Positions 34,170-47,246 of a stretch of 64,000 bases of DNA are shown here, one piece after another. Position 1 is the stretch's first letter, and each line of letters begins with the position of its first letter. The DNA lies in the NCBI GenBank assembly GCA_030272155.1, contig CP126194.1:2347501-2411500 (forward strand), read 5' to 3'. This stretch comes from Tetradesmus obliquus. Taxonomy: Eukaryota; Chlorophyta; Chlorophyceae; Sphaeropleales; Scenedesmaceae. The position numbers and the translations under genes are program-made. The notes below the pieces were generated by a model that saw only the letters and a program-made list of their open reading frames with translations, was not told the DNA's origin and did no database searches.

Positions 34170-34906
34170 ATGGCCCTCCGCACCTCTCGTCCATTCACCA
34201 CTCAGTCTGTGTCGGGGACCAAGAATGCCCTGCCAGCGCTTAGGGCCAAGCGCACAGTGACTTGCCGTGCACAGGCGGTGCGTCCGGCAGCGTACTGCTA
34301 GGATCCCTGCTTATGACTCGGTTACCACAGGACCCTCGTGCCAGCAATCGCTGCAGCAGCTGCGGAGGAGTTATGGCGCTTTTTGGACTTGCAGGTGTCC
34401 GGCAAGGAGCTGGCTCAGCGGGCTGCAGCAGCGGGTGCTGCTGTGCTGCTGTCAGCAGGCATGGCTGCCCCTGCCCTGGCCACAGAGTTCGACATCCTTG
34501 CGGAGCCAACCCCAACAAAGGCTTACTATGTGGATGATGCCAGTGTGCTTAGCAAGGCCACAAGGTCGGAGCTGAACAAGAAGCTGGGCATCCTGGAGGT
34601 GCGCAGGCCTGACAATGAACAGCATAGGCTTGCACCACAGCAGCTAACGGGTTTTGATGGTGCATCAGCAGCTCTTGCTTGTGCCTGCATTTATATCAGC
34701 TGTAGTAGCAAGGCATCTTTGTTTTGTGCGACGATTGCTACCAATGCACTTTCCTGCAGAGCGCGGCAGCTGTGATTCCCAAGCTCTTTGGCGTTGATGT
34801 TTTGTGCGCAGCAGCGCGTGTGTGGATTCCTCAACCAGCTCTCTGCAAGCTTATTGCAGTGTAGCTTGCTCCTTGCCCTCATTGCTGCTATTAAATCAAG
34901 CTGCTC

Positions 34907-34953
<47 letters not shown>

Positions 34954-36328
34954 AGACTGTGACCGGCTACCGCGTGGAGGTCGTCACAGTGCGCAAGCTG
35001 GAGTTTGAGACAGACGCCTTTGCCTTTGCAGACAAGGTGCGCTAGGCTGCAGCACACACAGCCGCCAGAGCTGCTTCAGTTGCCCATATGTCTTGCTCAC
35101 TTGCTGTGCCAGTTGGACGTGGCCCGGCAGGAGATGCTCTCTGCTGCTGCTGCTGCATTCTCTTCTGCCAGACTGTTGCACACGCTGCCTGGGACATCGT
35201 GTTTGCACAAGTCAGCAGCACATGCCGCAGCAGCAGCCAGCAGAGCCGTTCATCCGGCAGGTGCAGCGTCAAGCTGCTTGGCACGACACAGCTGGCAGAA
35301 AAGCAACAGCACAGCAAAAACGGCATGCAGCACTGCATCTATTATTGCTGAGCCCTAAGCCTTGCTGTTGCTGTTGCTGCGCTGTGTGCTGCTGCCGCCA
35401 GGTGGTTGACAACTGGTACCCAGGGGATGCTAAGAAGGACAAGGGTGTGCTGCTGATGGTGACAGCAGGCAAGGAGGGCGCAGTGACTGGCGGAGAGGGC
35501 TTCATGCTGGTGAGCGCCAGCAGCAGCAGCAGCAGCAGCAGTGGCGGCGTTGGAACTGCACTGCACTGGAGACACGATGCACGGCTTGGCTGGTGTCGCC
35601 ATCATCAGCTCGCTGCATATGTGTCAGCAGCATGGTGGTCCACCTGGTGTGTCGGGCCACGTTCGGCCAGATATCTGCACGCACTGCAGCTGCTGGGCGC
35701 TGCTGAAACCCCTGCTCTCCGTGACACGTGAGATACCACAATACCTGTGTCTGATGCCTAGCTTTGCTGGTGGCTGCTGTCTGCTGCTCTTGCTGCTATC
35801 GCAGGCTGTGGGTGATGAGCTGATCGACTCTGTCTCCGGCGACAACATCCCCATCTTTGCTGAGGAGGAGCGCTACAACCAGGCAGTGCTCAGCTCAGTG
35901 GAGCGGCTAGAGGCGCAGCTCAACGGCAACCCAGTGCCGGGTGAGCCGCTGCAGCAGCAGCAGTGGAAGCGGCGACTGCGGCAACAGCAGAGCTGCATCA
36001 GCACAACCCTGCCGTCCTGGGTCGATCCTGACTTGTCGTTGCAACAGCGCATATGCCTTGCCTTGTCGCAGATATAAAAATTAGTATACGCTGCCTGGTG
36101 CATGCGCAACGTGTGCCGGCCGTGTCTCACCGTTCTGTGCTTCCTGTTTGTTTGTTATATCCTGCAGAGGCCCCCAAGCGCCAGGACACTGTGCGCCAGA
36201 GGACATACAAGACCAAGGAGGAGACAGAGAAGGGCAAGACCGTCACCAGCACAGTCGTGCTGTCGCTGCTGCTGATCGCCTGCGTGGTGCCCATGCTGCA
36301 GTACTATGGCTACACTGCCAGGGACTGA
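34170..36328 (+). CDS. TLP18.3-like thylakoid lumen protein, TPM domain (265 aa)
   Basis: Six exons: 34170-34277, 34395-34598, 34956-35036, 35402-35509, 35805-35940 and 36168-36328. Arabidopsis TLP18.3 (285 aa) is a TPM-domain protein of the thylakoid lumen needed for photosystem II repair and linked to D1 turnover. Seen here: a chloroplast transit peptide (MALRTSRPFTTQSVSGTKN), then a hydrophobic lumen-transfer segment ending APALATEF (about residues 45-62), and the TPM domain with AYYVDDASVLSKATRSELNK, YRVEVVTVRKLEFETDAFAF, VVDNWYPGDAKKDKGVLLMV and GKEGAVTGGEGFM. A transmembrane helix (VVLSLLLIACVVPMLQYYGY) near the C-terminus matches the family layout. Exon 3 is preceded by a CTG run used as the acceptor tract. 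TGTAA at 36552-36556 is a likely poly(A) signal. Confidence 0.92.
34913..34955 (+). repeat. CTG run at TLP18.3 exon 3 acceptor
   Basis: About thirteen CTG units end in CAG directly before exon 3. There is no other pyrimidine-rich tract near this splice site. Confidence 0.9.
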
Positions 36329-36755
36329 GCGGGTGCTGGTGTGCTGCTGCTGGGGCTTTGCTGTGTGGAGAGTAACGGTGTGTGGTGGCGAGCACTGTCG
36401 CTGAGTGTGCAAGCGCTGGAGTGAAGTGCTGGTTTTGGTTGAGCTGGGACTGTTTGCACCATCCTTTTTGAGCTTGGAAGTGTGGAGGGATGCATGCTTA
36501 TCAACTGAATCACGAATTATCTGCGCTGCGGCGGTTTTGTCAGAATGAAGCTGTAACAACATTTCGATTTTTGCATCACGTCTGAGTTTACGTTGTGGGG
36601 TTGTGCACGTCTGGCTTTACATAAATGATCAAGACAAATGTTTGTTTATTTATGGAAGCAAGTGGTGAAACTCGGTCGTAGAAATTGATCCGTCACAGCA
36701 CACACCGCATGTCCGCTTGAGAGCGCGATCGCTGTCCTGTACAATCGGCAGCAGA
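36329..36755. other. spacer between TLP18.3 and RAD54B-like genes
   Basis: Both flanking genes are on the plus strand. It holds the TLP18.3 poly(A) signal (36552-36556) and the presumed RAD54B-like promoter. Nothing else seen. Confidence 0.5.
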
Positions 36756-39700
36756 ATGTTCAAGCGCAGAACGAACTTTAGTGTGCCATTCAAGGGACCA
36801 GGCGCCGCAGGGACCAATAGCCAAGCAGCAGCATCTGTCACAGTAGCAGCAAACCCAGCACAACCAGACCATCAAGACAGTGAGAAGGACGCTGAACAAG
36901 AGAACCATATTCCGATGCCTGTCCAAATGCCGGCGTTTAAGAAGCCCAAGCTCTTCCAGGCACCAGCAGCTGCGGCTGGAGCACAGCAGTACAGCAGACA
37001 GGCAGCACCACAACAGCCAGCACCCGCCGCATCAGCAGCAGACACCGCTGCAGGAGAGGCGATAACATTTGCCGTGTTGTACACCAAGCGCGCAAAGTTC
37101 TCGGTACGCAGCATGCATGCTCATAATCACTGGCCTGGCAATTTGGTCGTTTTCACAATACAAATTTAAGCACCCGGCACTTGGTGTGGGAGCCAGACGT
37201 CTCTGCTATGCACTGGCTCACATGTGGTGGCATCTTCAGCACCATTCACATCATCCGACTGCCTACTGCATCACTGGCAGTGAACATGTATCCTGTCATG
37301 CACGTATGTGTCACCACCTTTGCGTCAGCAGTTCAGTGACTGAGCTGCCGCAGCTGCCACTTCTTTGCTCACAGCCTCACTCAATGTATCGCGTCTCAAC
37401 TGCCTGGCAATGCAGAAACGCAATGACAGGGGCTTTGCGGATGGTGTGATGGAGCTGCAGCTTGCAGACAAAGCAGCTACGCTGTATGACATGGAAGGCA
37501 AGGTGGGCAGCAGCAAGAGCACACCTGCTTGCAGGAAACGTGGCAGCTGGTGTGCTCGGGCGTCGATGAACCACTGTGCCAACAGCTAGCAAGCAGCAGC
37601 AGCAGCATGCATGATGCACTGTTGTGCCCAACATCAGCAGGTTGTGGCTGGCCTACACAGCTGAACAACAGCAGCAGGGACACCATCGAGGAGCACTGGC
37701 TGCAACAGTCCACAGCTGCACCTCTTTGAAGAATCGGCGGTGTTCAATCTGACCTTCAACCATGCTACCTCCTGCGCTGCCTCCTGCACTGCCGTTACTG
37801 CTGCTGCTGCTGCTGCTGGTGCTGCCAGGTCATCACCAAGGGCAAGCTGGCCAAGCTGCCTGCTGAACTGGAGAGCGGCAGCATCCTGGAGCTGGGCAAC
37901 TTCGTGGCAGAGTACGACAAGGACATTAGCACCGAGGACTACAAGTGAGCACTGGCACATACAGTGCATGTACAAATGTTTGTGTCTTGCTCGATGAGGT
38001 GGCGGCGTGTGTACTGACTGCAACGCCAGGCTGCAGGGGTGGGGAGACGTTGCTGATTAGCAGCGGCAATTCCTGCAAGGCGAGGCTGCCACTTGACTAA
38101 GATGTTTCGCCTCGTAGTTGGGTCTGCCTATCTGCTGTGCAAGGCAGGCATGCTTGCGGCTTTGGTTTTTTTGCTGCTACATCATGTTGAGGATGATTTT
38201 TAGCAGTCTCTACTCATGTGCTTATGCTGCTGCTGCTGCTGCTGCTGTGCACCGTTGCGGTGTTTCTCCTCTTGCCAGGCGCGGCACATGCTTCACAGAC
38301 GCCTGCAAGCTTGCCGCACAGGGCCCCGCCAACCCCTTCTCAGCAGCAGCAATGCCAGCCTTCAAGCCAACAGCAGGCCGCAAAGCAGGAGGCTTGCGGC
38401 CTAGATCGCTGCAGAACAAGCAGCAGGGCCCTGGTGGCTCTAGCGCAGCGCCAGCAGCTACTGCACTGTTTGACCCTGCAGCGCCGGGGGCAGTGGTGGT
38501 GAATGGGCAGCAGTGGCAGGAAGGCAAGGGCAAGCTCAGTGGAGGCAGGCCAGTGGTACCTGTGGTGAGCAAGTCATGTGTTACGTTTCCTGGGTTACTG
38601 CGGTCCTGCATGAAGCAGGCACAGGGTTGTTGACTTGCAAGCGAATGCAGTAATTCAAGGGCGTATGTGAGTTGGTAGTGCTTGATCCTGCAGGACGGTG
38701 GTCCTGCAGGAGGTCTACCACTCGACCCATGTCTGCAGCACCTGCTCATATTGCAAAATGGACCGCCAATGCATTGGCCAGCAACCATCTGCATGGTGCC
38801 TCTCAGCAGCACCTATGCTGCAGTGAACTTGTCTCGTACCCTGCAGCTCTCTGTCACACACATACCACAGCCCTAACTGGCACCCCTGCCACCCCCTGCC
38901 CTGTTGCTGCGCTGCTGCTGTATGGCTGCCTGGCTGTGTACAGGTGATAGACCCGTATGTTGGCCGCCACCTGCGACTGCACCAGCGCGAGGGCGTCACG
39001 TTCCTGTACGAGTGCGTCATGGGCCTGCGCAGCGACCAGTACAGCGGCTGCCTGCTGGCTGACGAGATGGGCCTGGGGTGAGTGAATGGGTGTGGCAGCA
39101 TGCATACGAGATTGGCCTGGGGTGGGTGAGGGCGCTGGCAGCGACCAGTACAGCGGCTGCCTGCTGGCTGACGAGATGGGCCTGGGGTGAGTGAATGGGT
39201 GTGGCAGCATGCATACGAGATTGGCCTGGGGTGGGTGAGGGCGCTGGCAGCGACCAGTACAGTGGCTGCCTGCTGGCCGACGAGATGGGCCTGGGGTGGG
39301 TGCGGCCGCCAGCAGCATGCATGACGAGATGGGCCTGGGGTGGGTGTGTAGGGTCCGGCAGCATGCATGGCATAGCTGCCATGCAGCCTGGTGTTGTTAG
39401 CTCCTGCTAACAGCAGCAGCAACAGCAGCAGTGGTGTCTGAACACGGCTAACAAGGAATTGCGGCAACCACCTGTTGCTGACAAGGCACACCTCAGTACT
39501 ACTGGTATAAGTGGCAGCAAAAGGAAAAATTCATCTGTCAACCGGAGATGCTTGCATAATTAGGAGTTTGGTTTGCCGTTAGAGCATGCTCGTGGCTGAC
39601 AGCAGTTGCATGCTCTGCTGCTTGCCCTGCAGGAAGACGCTGCAAGTGATTGCGCTGCTGTGGACCCTGCTGAGACAAGGGCCTGAGGTGGGGGGCGCGC

Positions 39701-42700
39701 TGCATGCCTGAATCATACAGACTTGTCAGCAGCTCGAGCAGCACCTGTGGTTCATGCGTAGAAGTCAGCAACCATCAGGACCTTTGAAGGCGTGCCAGAA
39801 TGCGCACTGATTGCATGTAGCACTACTTACGAGCCCAGCTCAGCATGTGTCCGCTGCTGCATCTGCCGACCTGCCGTGTATGCACCACACGCTGCTCAGT
39901 TCGTGCCGGCTGCTGTTTCATTGCCTGACATGTGTCTGCGTAACGCTGCGGCAGGGCTCGCCGGTGGCGCGCAAGGCCATTGTGGTCGCGCCAGCCACGC
40001 TTGTGGCAAACTGGGGCAAGGAGGTCAACAAGTGGCTGGGCAGTGAGCGGCTGCGCTTCATCCAGCTGCCACAGGGGCCTGAGGCGGCCGCCAAGGTGCG
40101 GCCCTGCAGCAGCGCGGCTTGTGCATTGTAGCTAAGCGTGCAAGTTGAGGGGTTCATGGGACTGTATGGCCACACGTTCTGTGCTTGCATGAGAGTGGCA
40201 CAGGGCAGGGCCGACAGAGGTTTTCATGTGGCTCCAGGCACCGCAAACAGCAGACTAGCACTGAAAGCAGCTCACAGCATTATGCACTTGCTGTGAGAGT
40301 ACGACGAGCAGAGGTTGACACTGCTGCTCACGCCAAGACACACTGCCTCTGCTGCCGCGCAGGTGCAAGACTTCAAGCTGGGCAATGTCTGGAGGCTGCT
40401 GATTGGCAGGTGTGGCCACAATTTCAACTTGACTGGCTGTAGTTGTGCTCCTGGCCTTTGTTGTCCAACAGCCAACACACGCATCAGCCTTGACAGAGAG
40501 CTCCAGCAGGACCTGTGTAACAGCCTGCGCGCCTCAATGTGTTGCCCGCTCCTCCAGCTTTGCCATCACCTCAGGCCAGCTAAACTGATGATCATCTGTC
40601 CTGCTGCAGCTACGAGACGCTGCGCAAGCACACAGAGGCGCTGGCAGGCGTGTGTGACGTGCTGGTGTGTGACGAGGGGCACCGGCTGAAAGCCACAGGC
40701 GGCAACAAGACCATCGACGCACTGCAGCAGCTGGGCTGCAAGCGGCGCATCGTGCTGACAGGCACACCGCTGCAGGTGGGCACATGAATTTGAAATTGAC
40801 TTGATGGTTGCCCAATGGAGCTGTCGTTGGCTCAAAACCGGGCTGTGTTCCCGTCGCCTGATACACATTGTCAACCCTGAGGCAGCCATGGGTGGTGTGA
40901 CGGCATGTGCATGTATGTTCTGTGCGGGTCAAACAGACTGTGCTTTGTCAAGGCGCATGTGCTGCTGCAAACAAACACGCGCAATCTCAGCCTGCCAGTT
41001 GCTGCAGCACGTGTGATTGTGACTGTTGTCATGTGCTGCCTGGAGGAATGCAAACGTTGATGGTGCACAGCTGACAACCTGTAATCATGAGGCTGCATTC
41101 TTGCAGCAGGACAGTCTTCACCTCAGGGCCAGAGCTGACTGGCTACTACGCCTTGTACATCTCCCTGTGCCCTGGTGCCTGCCTGCTGCTGCTGCAGAAC
41201 AACCTGCAGGAGCTGCATGCGCTGCTGAGCTTTGCTGTGGGTGACGTGCTGGGCACGGCCTCGCAGTTCAAGAGGATCTACGGTGCGCATAGGGCCTGGC
41301 ATGCACATGCAGCACATTGTATGCTGTGTCAAAAGCCTTAGATGGACGTGCGTACCGCAGAGATCCTGGCACGCATATGCCTCACCTTGTTGTGGTGCTG
41401 CTTGTGGGCGGCAGCACCTGCTTCTGCTACAAATGAGGCAGGCCCACCAGTGACACCCAATGCTGAACATTGATAGACCAGGCTAGCATGGCTCAGCTGG
41501 TGATGACGCGCACCATGGCTGTTGCGGCGCAGGCGACCCAATCACGCGCTCACGCGACAAGGACGCCAGCAGCAAAGAAAGGGAGCTAGGGGCAGCCAGG
41601 GCAGAGTGAGTAGCAGTGGCCATGCTCAACATAACCATTCAGCTTGCATTGCTCTGCTGCTGCATGACACTGTCAAGGTCAAGCTGAGGGCGTGCTGCTT
41701 GGTATGTGGGTAGCTGAGCTCCCGCGCTTGCTTGCTTTGCCGTACTGCAGGGAGCTGCAGCGCCAGACAGCCACTTTCATCCTCCGGCGCACACAGGTGT
41801 GTGTGGTGCTGACAGGTGCCAGCAGGCACGCACCTTGTGCCAGCAGCTGCAGGCAATTGTCATGTGGCAGCATTATCTTCATGGCCAAATGGCAGACAAC
41901 CTTGCTAAGCGCAGCAGCAGTGCCAGCAACCATAAGCTTTGCCTGACTTGCTTGAATGTGATGTGTGTTCTGTCCTGTGCTTGCAGGAGGTGCTGTCCAA
42001 GCACTTGCCGCCGCTGGCTGTGCACACAGTCTTCTGCCAGCCTTCACCGCTGCAGGTGAGCAGCAGCTGCGAATTTACGTGTGCTCTGCTACTTGACAGC
42101 AGCGCGGAATGGTGCCACACTCGCAGCCGCATGCAGCATCACGTCCTTTGTTGCTGTCAGCACCTCTGGCCGCTTCCTGTCACCCACAGCAACATCGCAT
42201 AACTGCGCAACTGGCTACCTCAGTATTATAGTACAGCACCAAAGGCACATAAGCTACATTGTGCACTCTGTTGCTATGTGTTTCCACCCCGCACTGCAGG
42301 TGGAGGTGTACAGGGGCCTGCTGCGCAGCAAGAAGATGACCAGCCTGCTGTATGGTGCAGGCAGCGGGACAGGCGACTCCGAGGGCGTGCTGCCAGCCAT
42401 CACGCTGCTGCGCAAGCTCTGCAACCACCCCAAGCTGCTGCTGCAGGACGGCGCAGCGCAGCAGCAGCCGCTGCAGCATGCGGTGCTGCAGGGCAATGCG
42501 AGGCTGGCAGATGTTGCGGCAGCGCTGCTGCAGGAGCAGCTGGGGGTGTGCAGGCAGCCTGTTGAAGCAGTGGAGCTGTCAGGTGGGGTGGTGTTGCAGC
42601 TGCACTGAATGCAGCAAGCATTGCAGGGGCTTGTGGCATGGACCAGATTGCGGACTTTCGTGGTGTCATCGAGCTTGGATGTGTGGCAGCAAGGTGGTGT

Positions 42701-44751
42701 GCAACTTCACCTGCAGCATTGTCACCAGAACGAGGACCCATGGTACGAAGGGATCATGCTAGCATGCTGAGAGCACTGTGCTGCCTGCTAAGCCTCCTCC
42801 TGCAGGCAAGCTGCAGGCGTTGGCAGCAGTGCTGGATGGCGCAATCCATGCAGAGGGCAGCAAGGTGGTGGTGGTGTCCACTTCCACATCAGCCCTGGAC
42901 CTGATCGACAACCTGCTGTGTGGCCCACGGGGGTGAGCACAATGTAGCGCACCAAAATGGGCTTGACACACTGCAAGCACCGAAATTGTGATGAAACTTT
43001 GATACGTGTGCTGTTTTGTGGTGATGTGAGTGCGCTGGTGTGCGCTAATCATTTAGCTGCTCTGTGCAATAAACGCGCAGATTGACGTGGGGGCTCCCGC
43101 AGACAGTACACGTGCATGCACATGACCCGCTTTTGCTGCTGCTGATGCTGCTGATGCTGCAGGTGGCAGAGTGTGCGCATTGATGGCGGCACCAGCGTTG
43201 ATGAGCGGCAGACTATCGTGGACAACTTCAACTGCAGGGGCGTGGGCCAGGTGAGCGCAGCAGCGGCAGCAGCTGGCAGCCATCCACTCAGCACAAACCT
43301 GGGTGCTGCGTGCTCCCCAATGCACGCCATGTCTCCGTGCTGGAGTTACTCAGCTGTGTCATGGTACCAGAGCTGGCTCAGAAGTAGGTGCTAGTGCTTG
43401 ATTAGTTGTTGCTTTGGCTGTTGTACTGAGCACGCGTGGTGTGCACTGCAGGTGTTCCTGCTGTCAACACGGGCTGGAGGTGCAGGGCTGAACCTGATTG
43501 GTGCCAACCACCTGGTGAGGCATAAATCTACTACACAGTTCACCGACTGTTCAGTAGCTAGCCAGCAGCGCTTACTGCAGTGATGCCTGCTACAGTGCTG
43601 CTGTCATTGCTGCTGCCAGCTGGACTGAGAGCGTGGATGCCACACTGCAGTGGGTTGTGGATTGAGCAGTCCTACCAGCTGCAGCAGGACACCCTCAGAC
43701 GGACTTATTGCCCCCTTGCCAATGGACCACAGCATCAAGATGATGATCATCAACAGGCACATTGGCTGGCTGTTGATAGTTCAGCTGTTGACAGAGAGTT
43801 AGCATTGTTCATGTAGGCAGTGGACATAAGCTGGCGTCAAAATTGAGCTATATTGTTGTGACTTCATCTTTCCGCAGGTGCTGTACGACTCCGACTGGAA
43901 CCCTGCCATGGACAAGCAGGCCATGGCGCGCATCTGGCGCGACGGCCAGAAGCGGCCCTGCTTCGTGCACCGCATGCTCACCACAGGCACCATTGAGGAG
44001 AAGGTGAGGCGTGCTCCATTCGGAGGGGCTCTGCCACAGCAGCGGCAGCGGCAGCAGCAAAATTAGGTGTGGGTTCTACAACCAATCCACAATAAATCGG
44101 ACGTTGTCTCCAGGAGCTTGCATGTCAGGTTCGTCCAAGCCAGACAACACCTGTTGTCAGGACACTGGCAGCTCTCACGCTGTGACCGCTGCAGCAGCTC
44201 ACATACTAGCGAGACTCAACAGGATGCCCACTAACCTCCTCCACTGACCTCCTGTTAATCAACCGATACTGAAACCACTTTGTGTTGTGGCTGGCCTGCA
44301 GGTGTACCAGCGGCAGATCATGAAGTCTGACCTGGCCAGCGCCACCATGGTGTCAGGCAGCAGCGCAGCCGGGCTGTCGCAGAACGAGCTGAAGCAGCTG
44401 TTCAGCTTGGAGCTAGGCACGGAGTGCGCCACAAAGCAGCTGCTGCAGTCACGCAAGGCTGGCGAGGGTGTGGTGTGGCTCACCTTGCCTGAGGCTGGAG
44501 CAGCAGCTGGCGATGTAGCAGCAGACAGCAGTGGCAGCATACCCAGGGCGCTGGCAGCGGCGGTGGCGGCTGGGGCAGTCACTGCGATTAATAGGGAGCT
44601 GCAGCCGGGTGACCTAGCACTGCTGCTTCAGCAGCAGCAGGAGCAGGTGTCGGTGGATGCTGGCAACTCAAGCAGCGCGGCAGCAGCAGCACCAGTTGCC
44701 TTGGCTGATGATGTAGACCAGCTTGAGGTGGAGTCGGAGGATGACGACTGA
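36756..44751 (+). CDS. RAD54B: RAD54B/RDH54-type SNF2 recombination translocase (929 aa)
   Basis: Nineteen exons, phase-consistent: 36756-37103, 37416-37502, 37829-37944, 38279-38564, 38944-39077, 39633-39687, 39955-40095, 40363-40409, 40610-40775, 41198-41282, 41533-41605, 41751-41796, 41987-42055, 42300-42582, 42806-42932, 43163-43250, 43452-43514, 43878-44003 and 44302-44751. The family remodels DNA with RAD51 in homologous recombination. Motifs: DEMGLGKT (Walker A, about 319-326, split by an intron), [19 protein letters not shown] (motif II, about 425), [59 protein letters not shown] and TIEEKVYQRQ. The N-terminus has the [11 protein letters not shown] and [10 protein letters not shown] pair that fits RAD54B rather than RAD54; human RAD54B is 910 aa. 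The C-terminal extension is acidic and Gln/Ala-rich. Exon 5's end is part of a 109-bp tandem repeat. Confidence 0.93.
39031..39345 (+). repeat. 109-bp tandem repeat spanning the end of RAD54B exon 5 and its donor
   Basis: AGCGACCAGTACAG(C/T)GGCTG begins at 39031, 39140 and 39249, exactly 109 bp apart. Each unit holds coding sequence for [16 protein letters not shown] followed by a GT donor (GTGAGTG in units 1 and 2, GTGGGTG in unit 3). A further partial unit with ATGGGCCTGGGGTGGG follows at about 39325. Any of the donors could join exon 6 in the same phase. Use of units 2 or 3 would need read-through of the stop after unit 1 and so gives no intact protein. Confidence 0.92.
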
Positions 44752-45071
44752 GGACGCCAGCCGAGTTGTATGTGGCATATTGTCAAGGTGATTGTCACTG
44801 CTGGAGCAGCGCCCGCCATGCAGTGTAGCCGCTGAGCGGTAGGTGCCCTGCACGGCACTTGGGACATAAGCCCTAGTCACAGTTGTCATGCCTCCTCATA
44901 GTGACATGTGCTGGGTGCTGCTTTCGTCTCCACTTGACTGTTGCAGTGACTTGTGCATGTGTTTGTGAAGCAACGCGGAGCCGAACTGGTGATACTCAGC
45001 GTGACTTCAAGCAGCACAGGAGCAGCAACACTCTACACAACAGCAGCAGCAGCAGCAAGAATCACACCACC
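44752..45071. other. spacer between RAD54B-like and TIM8 genes
   Basis: About 320 bp between two plus-strand genes; it must hold the TIM8 promoter. There is an ACAGCAGCAGCAGCAGC run just before the TIM8 start. Confidence 0.5.
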
Positions 45072-45329
45072 ATGGCAGACAAGAACGCAGGCCCGTCGCC
45101 ACAGTTGCAGGCGTTTATTGAGCGCGAACAGCAGCTAGCACAAGTGCAGACAATGATCGCCACGTTAACAGAAGTCTGCTTTGAGAAGTGCATAAGCTCG
45201 CCGGGCTCGTACCTTAGCAGCAGGGAGACCAGTTGCGTAGAAAACTGCGCCAAGCGGTTTGTAGACACCACGCAGTTCATCCTGCAGCGGGCGGCACACA
45301 AGGCTGAAAGCAACTCGTCAGGTTTCTGA
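45072..45329 (+). CDS. TIM8: TIM8-type small Tim chaperone (85 aa)
   Basis: A single-exon frame of 85 residues. It has the twin CX3C motifs of the small Tim family, CFEKC (36-40) and CVENC (55-59), separated by 14 residues, and ends in KRFVDTTQFILQR. The words SSPGSYLSSRE and CAKRFVDT fit TIM8 better than TIM9, 10 or 13. The protein works in the mitochondrial intermembrane space, with TIM13, escorting hydrophobic precursors across it. Its length matches the family (about 75-95 aa). The context ACCACCATGG around the ATG is favourable. It is one of the few genes here with no intron in its coding region. Confidence 0.93.
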   Translation: MADKNAGPSPQLQAFIEREQQLAQVQTMIATLTEVCFEKCISSPGSYLSSRETSCVENCAKRFVDTTQFILQRAAHKAESNSSGF

Positions 45330-47246
45330 GGCAGCCACCAGCAAGTGAGTGCCCCTGATCTGCTTGCCCTGATGCACCTGAACCATTGAGGGAGGTCTGA
45401 GAATATGCAATATACAACTTCTCAACTGGAATTGCCTGTTGTTGCTGCCGCAGGCTACTGGGTGGATGTGGGGCCATGGCACCGGATGTGTAGCGCAGCA
45501 GCAGCAGCAGCAGCAGCATGGACAGCAGCAGGCCTGACTGCCAAAATGTCGGGGTACAGACAGCAGTTGACGGCAGGCGGCATGCGTGTGGGTTCCTGGA
45601 GCTAACCCGTTTGATGTCCTGTCCATGCATGCTGATGCATAGCATCGGCAACAGCATGTGTGCTACTTCAAGCTCGCTGTCTGCCAGCTGCAGTGGTGTG
45701 TGGCATGGGACTCCAGCTATGCAGGACATCTTTCACAGCCATTGAGCGCAAAATATGGTTTATTGCTGCAGCAGGGATAGCAGTGCCTGATGGTGGCAAT
45801 GGGTGCTTATGTTGGTGCATGCTGGCGCAGGAGCTTGCAGGGGCAAGAGCGCAGGCACAGCAATTAGCAGCGTAGGGTGCAAGTGCGGCGCATGACAGCT
45901 GACGATGCTTTTGCTCGGGCAGTGAGACGATGCTCTGTTTGCAGCATACGCTGTGACAGCATATTGCAGTGTGACTCGTTGCACACGGCGTGAGGTCGCA
46001 GCATACGTGTGATGCTTGGCTGCAGAGCAGTTGTCTCGTTGCCTTGCAGCTGGCTGGCAGCCCTGACGTGCACAGCTGCAGCAACTGCTGATCCTGTGCT
46101 TCCCAGGCGTTTACCAGGCGTTTACAATAGGCACCCCAGCTGTTTCTCACAATAGGCTGGAGTTTCCAATTGGGCTTACTTTACGGTGCGCGTTTGAGGC
46201 CGTGATGGTGCTGTGGCTCTGGGCCTCTGTGCATGCACGCACCAAACCAGCAGCTTCATGGGTGTGTATTCGTGTTCTGATGGTTGTACGCCTGTCAGGC
46301 TGTGGGGAGTTTCCATCTTGAGTCACAAGGCCCCAGCCTGTGTTCAAGAATTGCATGCAAAGCTGGGCGAATCGGGTGCATGCCAGCAGTTGGCGCCTTG
46401 CAATATGATGGGTCTTCTACTTGTCATGCATGCCTTAAAATCCAAAATATATCTGTGCTGAAAGTTGGTTGTATGCATGGCAAGTGCCTCAGCTGTAAAG
46501 CTGTGCATGCACTGCATGCGTGGCACGCTTGTATCTTCAAGCAGTAGCACTTCCCGGCAAAAAAGGTGCATGCCATGTAACGTTCTTCTCGTACAACTTG
46601 GCATGCAGTGGCTGCAATGGCAATCAGGTGAAACAGGGGTATGCACACCATGTACATTTGAGATGTGTATTGTCAGGAGCTCGCATGCAGGTGGGGGTGG
46701 GCTCAGCAGGCTGTCGCAGCAGAGCTGGGAACGCTTTGCATGATGTTTGCATGCAGCGCCAGATGCTGCAGTCTTTCGACTGCCTCGACTAAACATGCAT
46801 TAGATTGACTATGTTGAAGTTCCTCGAAAGCAGCAGCGAATAAGACGCCTGTGCCTGGTAGTATGCTGCCCAGGCTTGAAGTTCCAAGCCTTGAACAGAG
46901 GGGGGCAGCAGCAGCAGCTGTGGCAACGGATCTGCAGCAGCATGGACGCATCTCTTCGCTGAAAGTAACTATCAGAAGTGTTGAATGACTTGTAGCACAG
47001 TTCAGTACAGCAGCTGGGATGCCTGAGGCCGCTCGAGCCGTTCGTCGTGTTGACTGAACCGCGGTGACATGGCTTTGCCAACATTCCCGGTCTTCTGACA
47101 CGGCCTTTACCTTGCGCTACGGTATCAAGTCTGTTGCGTTGTGTTCTTCTGTTGAACAGCTGTTTTTGCGTGTGCTACCCGTGTCTAAGCAGTAGCGTGG
47201 GGACACTGCTCCGGAAGAAGTGCTGAACGTGCGACCGTCAGGCGAA
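45330..47246. other. long intergenic stretch with no recognised gene
   Basis: Nearly 1.9 kb without a supportable exon on either strand. Short CAG runs occur near 45496-45530. Part may be TIM8 3' UTR and the promoter of the F-box gene. Confidence 0.5.

Noticed and set aside
45405..45745. Short plus-strand frames downstream of TIM8
   Set aside because: They are made largely of GCA/CAG runs and have no conserved motif. They could be 3' UTR.
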